A stretch of 64,000 bases of DNA from Planococcus donghaensis MPA1U2 (GCF_000189395.1 NZ_AEPB01000064.1:1-64000), one strand, 5' to 3'. Positions 19,869 through 33,927 are shown, counted from the stretch's first letter. Numbers and translations: made by a program. Notes: generated by a model not told the origin, from the sequence alone.

Positions 19869-20987
19869 TTGACGAAAAAGTGGAAAGTAATGACGATATT
19901 TGGTACGCGTCCAGAAGCAATTAAAATGGCACCGCTTGTTTTGGAACTTCAAAAACATCCGAAAACCATTGAACCACTTGTAACGGTAACGGCACAGCAT
20001 AGAGAAATGCTTGATCAAGTATTAGAGACATTCAAAATCACACCTGACTTTGATTTGAACATCATGAAAGATCGCCAAACATTGACCGACGTCACTATGC
20101 GCGCAATGCAAGGACTTGATGGAATCATGAAAGAGGCAAAGCCAGATATAGTGTTAGTGCATGGCGATACAACGACAACTTTCGCTGCGAGCCTAGCTGC
20201 TTTTTACAACCAAGTAGCAGTCGGTCACGTAGAAGCGGGCTTGCGTACGCATAACAAATACTCGCCATTTCCTGAGGAGATGAATCGTCAGTTGACGGGA
20301 GTCATAGCAGACATTCATTTTTCACCAACTGAAAAATCAGCTCAAAACTTGCTTGATGAAAACAAGAAAGCCGAAACAATTTATGTTACGGGCAATACAG
20401 CAATCGATGCTCTCCAAACAACAGTACGCGAAACGTATTCACATCCGATTTTGGAAAAAATCGGGAGCAACCGAATGATTTTATTGACAGCACATCGCCG
20501 TGAAAATCTAGGGCAGCCGATGCGCAATATGTTCCGCGCGATTAAGCGCTTGATCGAAGAGCACGATGATATTCAAGTGGTTTATCCTGTACATATGAAC
20601 CCAGCTGTTCGAGAAGTAGCGGATGAAGTGTTAGGGCGTGATTCACGCATTCATTTGATTGAACCACTCGAAGTTTTAGATTTTCATAACTTTGCAGCCC
20701 GTTCCTATTTTATTTTGACCGATTCTGGCGGAATTCAAGAGGAAGCACCATCATTGGGCAAGCCAGTATTGGTTTTGCGTGATACTACTGAACGTCCAGA
20801 AGGCATTAGTGCAGGAACGTTGAAACTAGCAGGTACAGATGAAGAGACAATTTACGGCTTGGCGAAAGAATTGTTGACCGACGAAACTGCGTACAAAGCA
20901 ATGTCTCAAGCTTCTAATCCGTATGGAGATGGAAAAGCATCTGCACGGATTGTCGAAGCGCTGCACACATATTTTTCAAAACTGTAA
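19869..20987 (+). CDS. mnaA: UDP-N-acetylglucosamine 2-epimerase (non-hydrolysing)
   Basis: Converts UDP-GlcNAc to UDP-ManNAc, donor for wall teichoic acid linkage units and other wall polysaccharides. 372 residues with the GT-B-like epimerase fold: FGTRPEAIKMAPLV at the N-terminus, HGDTTTTFA, GHVEAGLRT, TAHRRENLG and TDSGGIQEEAP. The start is TTG 19869, 19 bases after upp, with a GCGAGGT ribosome site. The TagA-type transferase at 62433 is a likely user of the product. Placement between upp and the atp operon is as in staphylococci. Confidence 0.94.
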   Translation: MTKKWKVMTIFGTRPEAIKMAPLVLELQKHPKTIEPLVTVTAQHREMLDQVLETFKITPDFDLNIMKDRQTLTDVTMRAMQGLDGIMKEAKPDIVLVHGDTTTTFAASLAAFYNQVAVGHVEAGLRTHNKYSPFPEEMNRQLTGVIADIHFSPTEKSAQNLLDENKKAETIYVTGNTAIDALQTTVRETYSHPILEKIGSNRMILLTAHRRENLGQPMRNMFRAIKRLIEEHDDIQVVYPVHMNPAVREVADEVLGRDSRIHLIEPLEVLDFHNFAARSYFILTDSGGIQEEAPSLGKPVLVLRDTTERPEGISAGTLKLAGTDEETIYGLAKELLTDETAYKAMSQASNPYGDGKASARIVEALHTYFSKL

Positions 20988-20993
20988 GTGAGT

Positions 20994-21145
20994 AAAACGG
21001 CCAATTCCACATTTTTTGTTGTCTAGTTGCATCGGCCAACTCCTCGGGATCAGAAATCATTCTGGCTAAGCGGTAAAAGACACCGCTTTACCATTCTGCT
21101 TTCTGACCGTCGGAGCTAAAACGGCCGATTCCACATATCTTGTTG
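20994..21145 (-). repeat. Palindromic repeat element flanked by 28-bp direct repeats
   Basis: Reading the minus strand, this matches the element family at 26597-26751 and 28672-29033 (GTCGGAGCT...CCCGAGGAGTTGGCCG...ACTAGACA). Here it lies between two direct copies (20994-21021 and 21118-21145) of a 28-base sequence beginning AAAACGGCC and ending TTGTTG, identical at 25 of 28 positions. An internal hairpin uses AAGCGGTAAA/TTTACC-type arms around 21068-21092. It lies in the 360-base mnaA-atpZ gap, upstream of the atp promoter. Confidence 0.7.
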
Positions 21146-21178
21146 AAATTTGTCCACAATATGTCAGAGGTAAATCGC

Positions 21179-21196
21179 TTGTGAAGTTTTTCACTT
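21179..21196 (+). promoter_or_regulatory. Rex-like operator upstream of the atp promoter
   Basis: TTGTGA-AGTTTT-TCACTT matches the redox regulator Rex consensus TTGTGA-N6-TCACAA at 10 of the 12 specified positions. It ends 7 bases before the -35 element. Rex senses the NADH/NAD+ ratio and controls respiratory and fermentative genes. Control of atp genes by Rex is known in some Gram-positive bacteria, so this is a plausible inference. Confidence 0.55.
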
Positions 21197-21203
21197 CTAC
21201 TAA

Positions 21204-21232
21204 TTGACATGATTTTACCCCTAATGTATGCT
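21204..21232 (+). promoter_or_regulatory. atp operon sigma-A promoter
   Basis: TTGACA (21204-21209), spacer of 17, TATGCT (21227-21232), giving a start near 21240 and a leader of about 105 bases to atpZ. Confidence 0.8.
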
Positions 21233-21346
21233 TACAAAGGGTATGCATGAGATGGTTTTCTTACATAGATTATGTAGGTGGAAGCCTGATGCGACTGCTC
21301 TTTTTGAGGGTATAATGTCAAATCAACGAGGTTCGAGGGGGTTGTC

Positions 21347-21568
21347 ATGCACCCAACAAAAAAGCCCTTACAAGCGATGGCAATTTACAGCGCCATTCTG
21401 TCACAACTTGTTGGGTCCGTACTCATCGGGGTGTTCACGGGTATGTGGCTTGATGAAAAGGTAGGAACCGCACCATTTTTCATGATCATCTGCCTATTTA
21501 TAGGCATCACTGCCGGTGTTTGGGCAATGCTTCAGACCGTCCGCAAATTCGAATCAGGAGACAAGTAG
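21347..21568 (+). CDS. atpZ: AtpZ/AtpI family protein
   Basis: A 73-residue protein with two membrane segments (about 12-32 and 43-63) separated by GMWLDEKVGT, the AtpZ (gene 1 family, PF09527) pattern. In alkaliphilic bacilli AtpZ with AtpI aids magnesium uptake and c-ring assembly. It starts at ATG 21347 after GAGGGGG and is the first gene of the operon, 3 bases ahead of atpI. Confidence 0.85.
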   Translation: MHPTKKPLQAMAIYSAILSQLVGSVLIGVFTGMWLDEKVGTAPFFMIICLFIGITAGVWAMLQTVRKFESGDK

Positions 21569-21571
21569 AAA

Positions 21572-21943
21572 ATGGATGGACTAAGGGAGATATACACAAG
21601 ACTAAAAAAGATGATTATTTTCATCTTAGCGCTCTACGTTATTGGTTGGGGGTTTACCTCTTATCAAGAAGTGTTCGCGGGTCTCATAATCGGAACTTTG
21701 TTCGGCATTTATAATATGTGGATTCTTGTTCGTCGGATGGAGAAATTTGACCGTGCGGTGGCTGAAGGCTCGAAAGTTCGTTCGCTTGGAACGGCATTAC
21801 GGTTTGCATCAGGTGTTGCTGCTGTGGCGATTGCAATTTTGTTCGCAGAGCACATTCACTTGGTCAGTACGGTAATAGGGTTGATGGTCCCTTATGCTCT
21901 GTTGTTAACAGAGCGGATTATTTATCACGTGAAACACCATTAA
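21572..21943 (+). CDS. atpI: ATP synthase accessory protein I
   Basis: 123 residues with four predicted membrane helices (about 14-30, 34-50, 73-90, 98-114), the ATP_synt_I family, a chaperone for assembly of the c-ring. The sequence GLIIGTLFGIYNMWIL is typical of the second helix. It lies between atpZ and atpB. Confidence 0.85.
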   Translation: MDGLREIYTRLKKMIIFILALYVIGWGFTSYQEVFAGLIIGTLFGIYNMWILVRRMEKFDRAVAEGSKVRSLGTALRFASGVAAVAIAILFAEHIHLVSTVIGLMVPYALLLTERIIYHVKHH

Positions 21944-22681
<738 letters not shown>

Positions 22682-22724
22682 GTATAAAACCGCTCTTATG
22701 AGCAAAAAAAAACAATTATCCTGA

Positions 22725-22952
<228 letters not shown>

Positions 22953-22967
22953 TATTTTTATACAAAA

Positions 22968-23010
22968 TTTAAATGGTGGGGATGCTACTATATGGTTTTC
23001 GCCATTTAAA
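22968..23010 (+). other. Hairpin in the atpE-atpF spacer
   Basis: TTTAAATGG (22968-22976) pairs with CCATTTAAA (23002-23010) across a 25-base loop with weak internal pairing. The 159-base spacer is much longer than others in the operon. A stem just after atpE could protect the highly translated c-subunit message, as subunit c is needed in excess. Function inferred. Confidence 0.4.
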
Positions 23011-23111
23011 CTTGTATGCAACATTTGCATTTGAAAGTTCATCTTGTACTAAATAAAGATCTTACTATAGAAGAAATTGCATTTTAGGCTCTTGAAGGGA
23101 GTGAAACAATC

Positions 23112-23633
23112 GTGTTTTTTGATCACCTCGTACTCGGTGCAACCGGGGAGTTTTTGAATATTGGAGACATTCTCGCTACACTTGTCATCTTCATTGGGTT
23201 AATGTTGCTTTTGAAGAAATTCGCATGGGGTCCTTTGATGGGCGTAATGCAGCAACGTGAAGATTTGATCAAGAGTGAAATTGAAACAGCTGAAAACAGC
23301 CGTTTAGAATCTCAAAAAATGCTTGAAGAACAGCGTGGTCTACTTAAAGACGCACGTACACAAGCACAAGAAATCGTTGAAAACGCTAAAAAGCAAGGCG
23401 AAGTTTCGCGTGAGGAAATTATTACAACAGCGCGTGCTGAGTCTAGCCGTATGAAAGAAGCAGCAGTTCAAGAAATTGCAAACGAAAGAGATAAAGCTAT
23501 TTCAGCTGTTCGTGAAGAAGTTGTGGCATTGTCACTACTTGCTGCTACGAAAGTGCTTGAAAAAGAAATCTCTGAGGAAGACAACCGTCAGTTGATTAAC
23601 GAAACGATTGCGAAGGCAGGCGAAGTTCAGTGA
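23112..23633 (+). CDS. atpF: ATP synthase subunit b
   Basis: 173 residues: one N-terminal membrane helix (about 16-36, NIGDILATLVIFIGLMLLLKKF region) followed by a long charged coiled coil forming the peripheral stalk. The start is GTG 23112, after GAAGGGAGTG. The stop overlaps the GTG start of atpH by four bases. Confidence 0.95.
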   Translation: MFFDHLVLGATGEFLNIGDILATLVIFIGLMLLLKKFAWGPLMGVMQQREDLIKSEIETAENSRLESQKMLEEQRGLLKDARTQAQEIVENAKKQGEVSREEIITTARAESSRMKEAAVQEIANERDKAISAVREEVVALSLLAATKVLEKEISEEDNRQLINETIAKAGEVQ

Positions 23634-24160
23634 GTCAAGTTGCAGAACGCTACGCTTTAGCATTGTTCCAAGTCGCTCAAAAGCATGAATCGTCTTTGGA
23701 TATCGAACATGATTTACGTGAAGTGAAAAAAGTCTTTGAACTGACTCCAGAACTTTACAATTTGATTGTATCTCCAAAACTTTCGGCTGATAAAAGAACA
23801 AACTTGATCAATGAAGTGTTTAGTGGGGCAAATCCGTTTGTCGTAAATACACTTCAATTGATGGCAGAACGCAAACGTTTAGATGAAGTAAAGTCAATGG
23901 TAGACGAATTTATTACTTTGTCTAACAATGCACAAGGAATTGAAGATGCAGAAGTTTATTCTACACGTCCTTTGACTGAAGAAGAACGCTCTTCTATCTC
24001 TTCCGTATTCGCTAAAAAAATCGGGAAACAATCTTTACGAATTGAAAACATTATCGATCCATCGTTAATCGGCGGATTGCGTATTCAAATCGGAAACCGC
24101 ATTTACGACAGCAGCGTGAGCACGAAATTAGCACGTCTGCAACGTCAATTAATCGGTTAA
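23630..24160 (+). CDS. atpH: ATP synthase subunit delta
   Basis: 176 residues of the F1 delta/OSCP family, connecting the peripheral stalk to the alpha3beta3 head. N-terminal VAERYALALFQVAQ and C-terminal IIDPSLIGGLRIQIGNRIYDSSV are the family marks. The start GTG overlaps the atpF stop (GTGA). Confidence 0.95.
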   Translation: MSQVAERYALALFQVAQKHESSLDIEHDLREVKKVFELTPELYNLIVSPKLSADKRTNLINEVFSGANPFVVNTLQLMAERKRLDEVKSMVDEFITLSNNAQGIEDAEVYSTRPLTEEERSSISSVFAKKIGKQSLRIENIIDPSLIGGLRIQIGNRIYDSSVSTKLARLQRQLIG

Positions 24161-24166
24161 TTATGA

Positions 24167-25696
<1,530 letters not shown>

Positions 25697-25728
25697 TACC
25701 GAGTTCGAATATGAAGAAAAAATAATAA

Positions 25729-26751
<1,023 letters not shown>

Positions 26752-26802
26752 TATATTCTGCTAATACTAAAACTGCGAACTTCTTTAAATAGAAGTTTTT
26801 AA

Positions 26803-28671
<1,869 letters not shown>

Positions 28672-28791
28672 AGAAAAGTGAAAACGGCCGTTCAGCTCCG
28701 ACAGGCATAAGACAGACCAACAGTGTAGCGTTCTTTGCCACGCAGGTGGGCTGCCTTATGACCCGAGGAGTTGGCCGTTGGAACTAGACAG
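28672..28791 (+). repeat. Palindromic repeat element, complete copy A
   Basis: Begins AGAAAAGTGAAAACGGCCG directly after the atpC stop and ends GGAACTAGACAG. Outer arms pair (ACGGCCGTTCAGCTCC region with GGAGTTGGCCGT), then GGCATAAG with CTTATG. An internal hairpin is GTGTAGCG...TGCCACGC. It is the same family as the minus-strand copy at 20994-21145. Confidence 0.75.
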
Positions 28792-29033
28792 TAAGAAAAG
28801 CGTAAGTGCCCATGTAGATTCGATGGGCATAAGACGCACTGGCGAAGCGGCGTTCTTTGCCGTATAGAAAGAAAAGTGAAAGTGCCTGTTTAGCTCTGAC
28901 AGGCATAAGACAGACCAGTAGTGTGGCGACTTTTGCCACACGGCTGGGTTGCCTTATGACCCGAAGAGCTAGGCACTTGCAACTGGACAGTCAGAGTGGC
29001 TTATGACCCTAGAATCTGGGCACTGAAACTAAA
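28792..29033 (+). repeat. Palindromic repeat element, copy B/D split by copy C
   Basis: The left half (28792-28867, arm GTGCCCATGTAGATTCGATGG) and the right half (28991-29033, CCTAGAATCTGGGCAC) are complementary to each other, not to the material between. Together they reconstitute one ordinary element that has been interrupted. The split falls after the internal hairpin (GCGGCGTTCTTTGCCG). Confidence 0.7.
28868..28990 (+). repeat. Palindromic repeat element, copy C nested in B/D
   Basis: A complete copy: starts AAAGAAAAGTGAAAGTGCC, outer arms GTGCCTGTTTAGCTCTGAC and GAAGAGCTAGGCAC, GGCATAAG with CTTATG, internal hairpin GTGTGGCGACTTTTGCCACAC, ends GCAACTGGACAG. It sits between the two halves of another copy. 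Confidence 0.7.
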
Positions 29034-29040
29034 AAAAGTA

Positions 29041-29079
29041 AAAGCGGACAGAAGGGCAACTGACTTTTGTCCGCTTTTT
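29041..29079 (+). terminator. atp operon terminator
   Basis: AAAGCGGACA/TGTCCGCTTT (29041-29050/29068-29077) is followed by further T residues. Confidence 0.85.
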
Positions 29080-29123
29080 CTAATTTAAATAAATTAATAT
29101 CTAACGATGAGAGGATGAGTCAA

Positions 29124-29357
29124 ATGGAAATGATGATTGGGCAAACTGCGTTAATATCGATCTTTAGTCATATTTTCTTCACGGGCGTCGCTTTTTACGC
29201 AATGCGTGCATTAATGATAGAAAAACTGGTACACAAACATCATATTTTACAGGCGCAAATTCTTTATATTTTTCTTAGTATTTCAATAGGGACCTTGGTA
29301 TCTACTTTTTTCCTAAATATTTCATCGTGGTCACGGCAATTGCCTTATCTATTTTAA
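29124..29357 (+). CDS. ywzB: DUF1146 family membrane protein (YwzB-like)
   Basis: A 77-residue protein with two membrane segments (about 5-28 and 42-62) and the C-terminal SSWSRQLPYLF, the DUF1146/YwzB pattern. It has the same position as in B. subtilis, between atpC and murA1. ATG 29124 lies 9 bases after GAGAGG. The ATG at 29115 abuts that site. Role unknown. Confidence 0.8.
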   Translation: MEMMIGQTALISIFSHIFFTGVAFYAMRALMIEKLVHKHHILQAQILYIFLSISIGTLVSTFFLNISSWSRQLPYLF

Positions 29358-29359
29358 AA

Positions 29360-29408
29360 TTGCCGTTTTGCCATGTCTTTGACACTCATAGCTATGGCAA
29401 AACGGCAA
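29360..29408. terminator. Terminator after ywzB
   Basis: A 15-bp perfect stem, TTGCCGTTTTGCCAT (29360-29374) with its complement at 29394-29408, follows the ywzB stop. The T tract is weak. The rest of the 350-base gap to murA1 holds only the promoter at 29589-29617. Confidence 0.6.
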
Positions 29409-29588
29409 AATCTTTATTTCCTGGGAAATAAATTCGTGTATAAGGTTTAAATGCTATATAGAGGGGAAAAGGTCTAATAGCTTGTTATTAAAACGTGACT
29501 TTCTTCCCTGACGGACACAAAAACAACATGCTATTCGAATAACATAAAGTCCGAATCGAAATACAGCACAAAATGAGAGTAAATTTGC

Positions 29589-29617
29589 TTGATTTTTATT
29601 AAAAAAGAAGGTAATAT
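29589..29617 (+). promoter_or_regulatory. murA1 promoter
   Basis: TTGATT (29589-29594), 17-base spacer, TAATAT (29612-29617), about 90 bases ahead of the murA1 start. Confidence 0.65.
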
Positions 29618-29708
29618 GAGTAAGGTTTTGTTTCTTAAGAATGACTTTGGACTTTATAGCGTAAATAGGAATATATAGATGAATATTAAACACATGGAGG
29701 GCATATTA

Positions 29709-31007
29709 GTGGATCAGATTATCGTAAAAGGCGGCCAAAAGTTAAAAGGAAAGGTACGGGTAGAAGGGGCTAAAAACGCAGTTTTACCTGTATTGGCTGG
29801 AGCATTATTAGCTTCAAATGGCAAAAGTATTATTAAAGAAGTACCGAATTTAGCAGATGTTTATACAATTCAAGAAGTGTTAAGAAGTTTGAATGTAACT
29901 GTTGAATATTTCCCGGAAAAAAATGAAATGATGATTGATGCATCAGCAACTTTATCGAGTGAAGCTCAATTCGAATACGTTCGTAAAATGCGCGCTTCAA
30001 TTTTAGTGATGGGACCTGTTCTTGCACGTAACGGTTTTGCACGTGTAGCTTTACCAGGTGGTTGTGCAATAGGTTCACGTCCAATCGATCAACACTTAAA
30101 AGGATTTGAAGCAATGGGCGCGAGTATTACCTTTGGTAATGGTTTCGTAGAAGCTAAAACAAATGGCCGCTTACGCGGAGCAAAAATCTATTTAGATTTC
30201 CCAAGTGTTGGTGCTACGGAAAACATTATGATGGCTGCTGCGTTAGCTGAAGGTACGACTATTATCGAAAACGCTGCTAAAGAGCCGGAAATTGTTGATG
30301 TGGCTAACTACATCAATGAAATGGGCGGTCGCGTTATCGGTGCAGGTACAGATACAATGCGTATTGAAGGTGTAGAAGAAATGCATGGCGCTACACATTA
30401 TATTATTCCGGATCGTGTTGAAGCTGGAACATTCATGGTAGCTGCAGCAATTACTGAAGGCGATGTAATCATCGAAAACGCTGTTCCTGAGCATATGGCT
30501 GCGTTAATTTCTAAAATGGGTGAAATGGGTGTCGATATTAAAGAAACTGAAGAGGGATTACGTATTCGTTCTAATCGTCCACTTCGTTCAATTGACATTA
30601 AAACAATGCCACATCCAGGATTCCCAACAGACATGCAATCGCAAATGATGTCATTAATGCTTACTGCAACAGGTAACGGCATCTTGACAGAAACTGTTTT
30701 TGAAAATCGCTTTATGCACGTGGAAGAATTCCGTCGCATGAACGCTTCAGTGAAGATTGAAGGACGTTCTGTCATCATGGAAGGGCCATCTAAACTACAA
30801 GGCGCAGAAGTTGCTGCTACAGACTTACGTGCTGCAGCTGCATTAATTCTTGCAGGTCTTGCTGCTGATGGAATTACACGAGTTACCGAACTTTATCACT
30901 TAGATCGTGGATATGTAGGCTTCCATACAAAACTTGCTGCTTTAGGCGCTGATATTGAGCGTGTAACTGTTGAACAAGCTGAAGAGAAAGTCGAGCAATT
31001 GGTCTAA
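29709..31007 (+). CDS. murA1: UDP-GlcNAc 1-carboxyvinyltransferase, primary paralogue
   Basis: Same reaction as murA2; by position (after ywzB, before mbl) the murAA-type enzyme, usually the essential one. 432 residues from GTG 29709, placed 8 bases after GGAGG. The longer frame beginning at 29679 lacks a ribosome site. Lys-Asn of [11 protein letters not shown] near residue 22 and C119 in [21 protein letters not shown] are the catalytic features. In B. subtilis ywmB, spoIID and spoIIID lie between this gene and mbl; here only a terminator and promoter do. Confidence 0.96.
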   Translation: MDQIIVKGGQKLKGKVRVEGAKNAVLPVLAGALLASNGKSIIKEVPNLADVYTIQEVLRSLNVTVEYFPEKNEMMIDASATLSSEAQFEYVRKMRASILVMGPVLARNGFARVALPGGCAIGSRPIDQHLKGFEAMGASITFGNGFVEAKTNGRLRGAKIYLDFPSVGATENIMMAAALAEGTTIIENAAKEPEIVDVANYINEMGGRVIGAGTDTMRIEGVEEMHGATHYIIPDRVEAGTFMVAAAITEGDVIIENAVPEHMAALISKMGEMGVDIKETEEGLRIRSNRPLRSIDIKTMPHPGFPTDMQSQMMSLMLTATGNGILTETVFENRFMHVEEFRRMNASVKIEGRSVIMEGPSKLQGAEVAATDLRAAAALILAGLAADGITRVTELYHLDRGYVGFHTKLAALGADIERVTVEQAEEKVEQLV

Positions 31008-31020
31008 TACCATTTATCAT

Positions 31021-31059
31021 AAGCTTGCGGAGCTGGTTACCAGTTCCGCAAGCTTTTTT
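31021..31059 (+). terminator. murA1 terminator
   Basis: AAGCTTGCGGA/TCCGCAAGCTT (31021-31031/31045-31055) is followed by a T run. Confidence 0.9.
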
Positions 31060-31085
31060 AATGGAATGGATGATGACAAGGAATT

Positions 31086-31115
31086 TTGTCAATGCAATCT
31101 TCACTATGATAAAAT
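31086..31115 (+). promoter_or_regulatory. mbl promoter
   Basis: TTGTCA (31086-31091), spacer of 18, TAAAAT (31110-31115). The leader to mbl is about 110 bases with no evident structure. Confidence 0.55.
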
Positions 31116-31233
31116 ATTCAGTTAAGAGAAGGTTTTAATTCCTAATTATAGGCCTTCGTATCGGCAACTTAGAAAATAATGACTTACTTAACTGTTAAAG
31201 CATAATAAATGGCTTAAAAGGGGCGTGGGCTGA

Positions 31234-32250
31234 ATGTTTTCTAAAGACATTGGAATCGATCTTGGAACGGCGAATGTATTAATATATGTTAAAGGTAAAG
31301 GAATTATTTTAAACGAACCCTCTATAGTAGCCAGAGACAGAAAAACTGAAGAAGTTCTGGCAGTGGGAAAAGAAGCAAGTAAAATGCTGGGTAGAACACC
31401 AAAGCACATTGAAGCGATTCGTCCGCTAAAAGACGGAGTCATCTACGATTTTGATGTGACTGAGGCCATGTTGAAGCATTTCGTGCATATTTTAAAACTA
31501 AAAGGTTTTATGTCCAAACCACGTATTTTGATTTGCTGTCCGACAAATATAACGAGCATCGAACAAAATGCCATTCGTGAAGTCGCACAAAAAGCAGGAG
31601 CTAAAAAAGTATATGTCGAAGTCGAGCCTAAAGTAGCTGCAATAGGTGCGGGACTTAATATTTATCAGCCGAATGCTAGCATGGTTATAGATATCGGAGG
31701 CGGAACTACAGATGTAGCCGTTTTGTCGATGGGAGACATTGTAGCGAGTGAAACGATTAAAGTGGCAGGTGACCGCTTTGATCAGCAAATTATGAAATAT
31801 ATAAAGCAAGAACATAAATTGTTGATTGGTGAAAAAACAGCTGAAAAAATGAAGATAGAACTTGGTACAGCAGGTAAACAGCTTGAAGAAAAAAAGATGG
31901 AAGTCCGGGGACGCGATATTTTAACAGGTTATCCGAAAACCTTAACTATCAGTTCGTTTGAAATCGAACAAGCATTAAGAGAGTCGGTAGATGCGATTGT
32001 TGAAGCAACGCGAGCTGTGCTCGAAAAAACACCGCCGGAATTGGCTGCAGATATTATTGAAAGTGGAGCAGTATTAACCGGTGGTGGGGCAATGTTAAAT
32101 GGTTTAGATCAGCACTTATCAGAAAAACTAGAAATTCCAATTTCAATTGCAGACAATCCGATGGAATGTGTTGTGCTAGGTACTGGGTTAATGTTAGAGG
32201 CAAAAGACAATATTTTTCGTACACAAAAAACAAGATCGAACAGCAGATAG
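31234..32250 (+). CDS. mbl: MreB-family actin homologue Mbl
   Basis: A 338-residue bacterial actin that organises lateral wall synthesis along the membrane. The phosphate-binding motifs are IGIDLGTANVLIYVKGKG and MVIDIGGGTTDVAVLS, with LTGGGAMLNGLD near the C-terminus. Assignment to Mbl rather than MreB or MreBH rests on its position after murA1 and before fabZ. A rod-type elongation protein in a group that includes cocci is of some interest. Confidence 0.88.
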   Translation: MFSKDIGIDLGTANVLIYVKGKGIILNEPSIVARDRKTEEVLAVGKEASKMLGRTPKHIEAIRPLKDGVIYDFDVTEAMLKHFVHILKLKGFMSKPRILICCPTNITSIEQNAIREVAQKAGAKKVYVEVEPKVAAIGAGLNIYQPNASMVIDIGGGTTDVAVLSMGDIVASETIKVAGDRFDQQIMKYIKQEHKLLIGEKTAEKMKIELGTAGKQLEEKKMEVRGRDILTGYPKTLTISSFEIEQALRESVDAIVEATRAVLEKTPPELAADIIESGAVLTGGGAMLNGLDQHLSEKLEIPISIADNPMECVVLGTGLMLEAKDNIFRTQKTRSNSR

Positions 32251-32348
32251 CAAAAATCACGCTTTCTGGTTATAATAACTAGAGTTTAAAAATTCGAGTT
32301 TCGCGTGAAAGTCGAAGAATTCAGTAGATGGAAAGGTTGACAAAGTGA

Positions 32349-32612
32349 ATGGCTGAACTGAAGAAAAACTTTTCTTTTCGAAAAAAAGCTAAAAAAGACA
32401 CGGCAGAGCCAACAAGTCCAAAAAAGACATGGTGGGTTCAAATACGCTTATTTCCAATTTGGCTTCGCATTGTGCTAGTCATTGCCTTAATCGCTTTAGC
32501 GGCTGTTTTAGGGGTAATGATTGGCTTTGGCGTAATTGGTGACGGCAGTCCCACCGATGCATTAAAATGGGAAACATGGCAACACATTTTAGATATTATG
32601 GGTGGCAAATAA
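32349..32612 (+). CDS. EpuA-like small membrane protein
   Basis: 87 residues: a basic N-terminal tail with many Lys, one membrane helix (about 38-62) and a short outward segment with a Trp. This matches the EpuA family (PF11772), often mislabelled as an RNA polymerase beta subunit and typically found next to fabZ in Bacillales. The flagellar genes flhO and flhP that precede it in B. subtilis are absent. ATG 32349 follows GAAAGG at a rather long 12 bases. Confidence 0.75.
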   Translation: MAELKKNFSFRKKAKKDTAEPTSPKKTWWVQIRLFPIWLRIVLVIALIALAAVLGVMIGFGVIGDGSPTDALKWETWQHILDIMGGK

Positions 32613-32676
32613 AGCGGTATATGTAGGAGTAAATCGTATAGGTTACCCGTGAATGTAGAAAAAGGAGATGAATCGT

Positions 32677-33114
32677 TTGTTAACAACTGAACAAATTCAA
32701 GCAATTTTACCCCATCGCTATCCATTTTTGATGGTAGATCGTATTTTAGAAATTGACGCTGGCAAAAAAGCAGTCGGTTTAAAAAATGTATCTGCGAATG
32801 AAGATTTCTTTAATGGTCATTTCCCGGGTTATCCGGTTATGCCAGGTGTGTTAATCGTAGAAGCACTGGCACAAGTTGGTGCAGCAGCTGTTTTACAACT
32901 AGATGCAAATAAAGGTCGGTTAGCATTTTTTACAGGAATTGATAACTGCCGCTTTAAGCGACAAGTTGTACCCGGCGATCAGTTACGCTTAGAAGTAGTG
33001 TTAACAAAACTTCGAGGTTCAATGGGTAAAGGACATGCAATTGCTACTGTAGATGGTGAACTTGCATGTGAATGTGATATTCTTTTTGCATTAGGACCAG
33101 TCGCTTCCGAATAA
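32677..33114 (+). CDS. fabZ: (3R)-hydroxyacyl-ACP dehydratase FabZ
   Basis: Dehydrates 3-hydroxyacyl-ACP in the type II fatty acid elongation cycle. It is 145 residues with the hotdog fold. Catalytic H48 is in [21 protein letters not shown] and E62 in the same helix. I take TTG 32677, 9 bases after AAAGGAG, giving an N-terminus [17 protein letters not shown] like the orthologues. ATG 32668 directly abuts the ribosome site. Confidence 0.94.
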   Translation: MLTTEQIQAILPHRYPFLMVDRILEIDAGKKAVGLKNVSANEDFFNGHFPGYPVMPGVLIVEALAQVGAAAVLQLDANKGRLAFFTGIDNCRFKRQVVPGDQLRLEVVLTKLRGSMGKGHAIATVDGELACECDILFALGPVASE

Positions 33115-33125
33115 AAAATACCTAT

Positions 33126-33176
33126 GAAAAAGCTGTTGTCGAAAGTCACTTTATGACTTTCAACAACAGCTTTTTC
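33126..33176. terminator. Bidirectional terminator between fabZ and ywpF
   Basis: GAAAAAGCTGTTG and CAACAGCTTTTTC form the outer arms, with GAAAGTCA/TGACTTTC inside. The A-rich and T-rich flanks serve the two convergent genes. Confidence 0.85.
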
Positions 33177-33200
33177 AATTTGTGTAATTTCTAGGTTGTA

Positions 33201-33632
33201 TTAGGCTTCGTCTTTACGAAGTCCTGGACGAGTCCGCATATCTGTTTCGAAACGTTCAAGCAACTCTTGTCCTTCAAGTCCATCTTCTAATAGTTCAGAT
33301 AAAAGAGTTTCTGCGTATTTACGACGAGCCCGTTTTAACGTACCTTTCATTAATACCGAGACATGGTCGCCCATGATTTTAACATCCTTCACAACAACTT
33401 CAAAAGGCGCAGGTTCATTTTTAGGATAAGAAATAACAACTTGAACTGCAATCGTTTCGTTGCTTTCTTTTAAGCGATCAAAAGTTTCTTGGTGTGTTAA
33501 ATCGATGAGCATTTCAAGAACCCATGAACGCTCTTTATTTTCCTGATTTATGATGATGCCATCATGTACCGGATAGTCAGTCACTTGCTCTTCTTTTTCA
33601 ATACCTAACGACAGCATTTTAAATGTTTTCAT
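33201..33632 (-). CDS. ywpF: YwpF-like family protein
   Basis: 143 residues matching the YwpF-like family in sequence (MKTFKMLSLGIEKE) and in position between fabZ and ssbB. Cytosolic, no recognised catalytic motif. The C-terminal third is charged and helical (LLSELLEDGLEGQELLERFE). Function unknown. Divergent from ssbB. Confidence 0.78.
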   Translation of the reverse strand: MKTFKMLSLGIEKEEQVTDYPVHDGIIINQENKERSWVLEMLIDLTHQETFDRLKESNETIAVQVVISYPKNEPAPFEVVVKDVKIMGDHVSVLMKGTLKRARRKYAETLLSELLEDGLEGQELLERFETDMRTRPGLRKDEA

Positions 33633-33927
33633 GCAGCGATGCCTCCCATACTAGCTTTGTTACAGTATAGCATAGCACATTGAAGATTCAGTCGGCGAAT
33701 CAAAGTAGCCATTGAAAAATAACAGATTTTTGCCAAATCTGATTTTTACTTAAGACAATGATTTTATAGAAACTTAATAAAATCAAGAAAATAAATTTCA
33801 AGAAATCTTTTTAAAAGCTTCAAAAATGAAATATGAAAGCAGAAAAACGCCGAAAAATTATTTTTTCAGTTTTGCAAAGAATTCAATCTTCTTAGTATGC
33901 TCTAAATAAGCAAAAGGAGGTGAGAAA
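33633..33927. other. ywpF-ssbB divergent intergenic region
   Basis: 295 AT-rich bases. CAGATTT/AAATCTG (33723-33729/33735-33741) with a following T run is a small hairpin on the plus strand. A perfect AAAA-N5-TTTT (33853-33865) resembles a ComK AT-box, and ComK controls ssbB in B. subtilis. I do not see a second, correctly spaced box, so the assignment is weak. Confidence 0.3.

Noticed and set aside
33853-33866. Firm ComK-box assignment upstream of ssbB
   Set aside because: One AAAA-N5-TTTT is present but no second box at a proper distance, and such motifs arise easily in AT-rich DNA.
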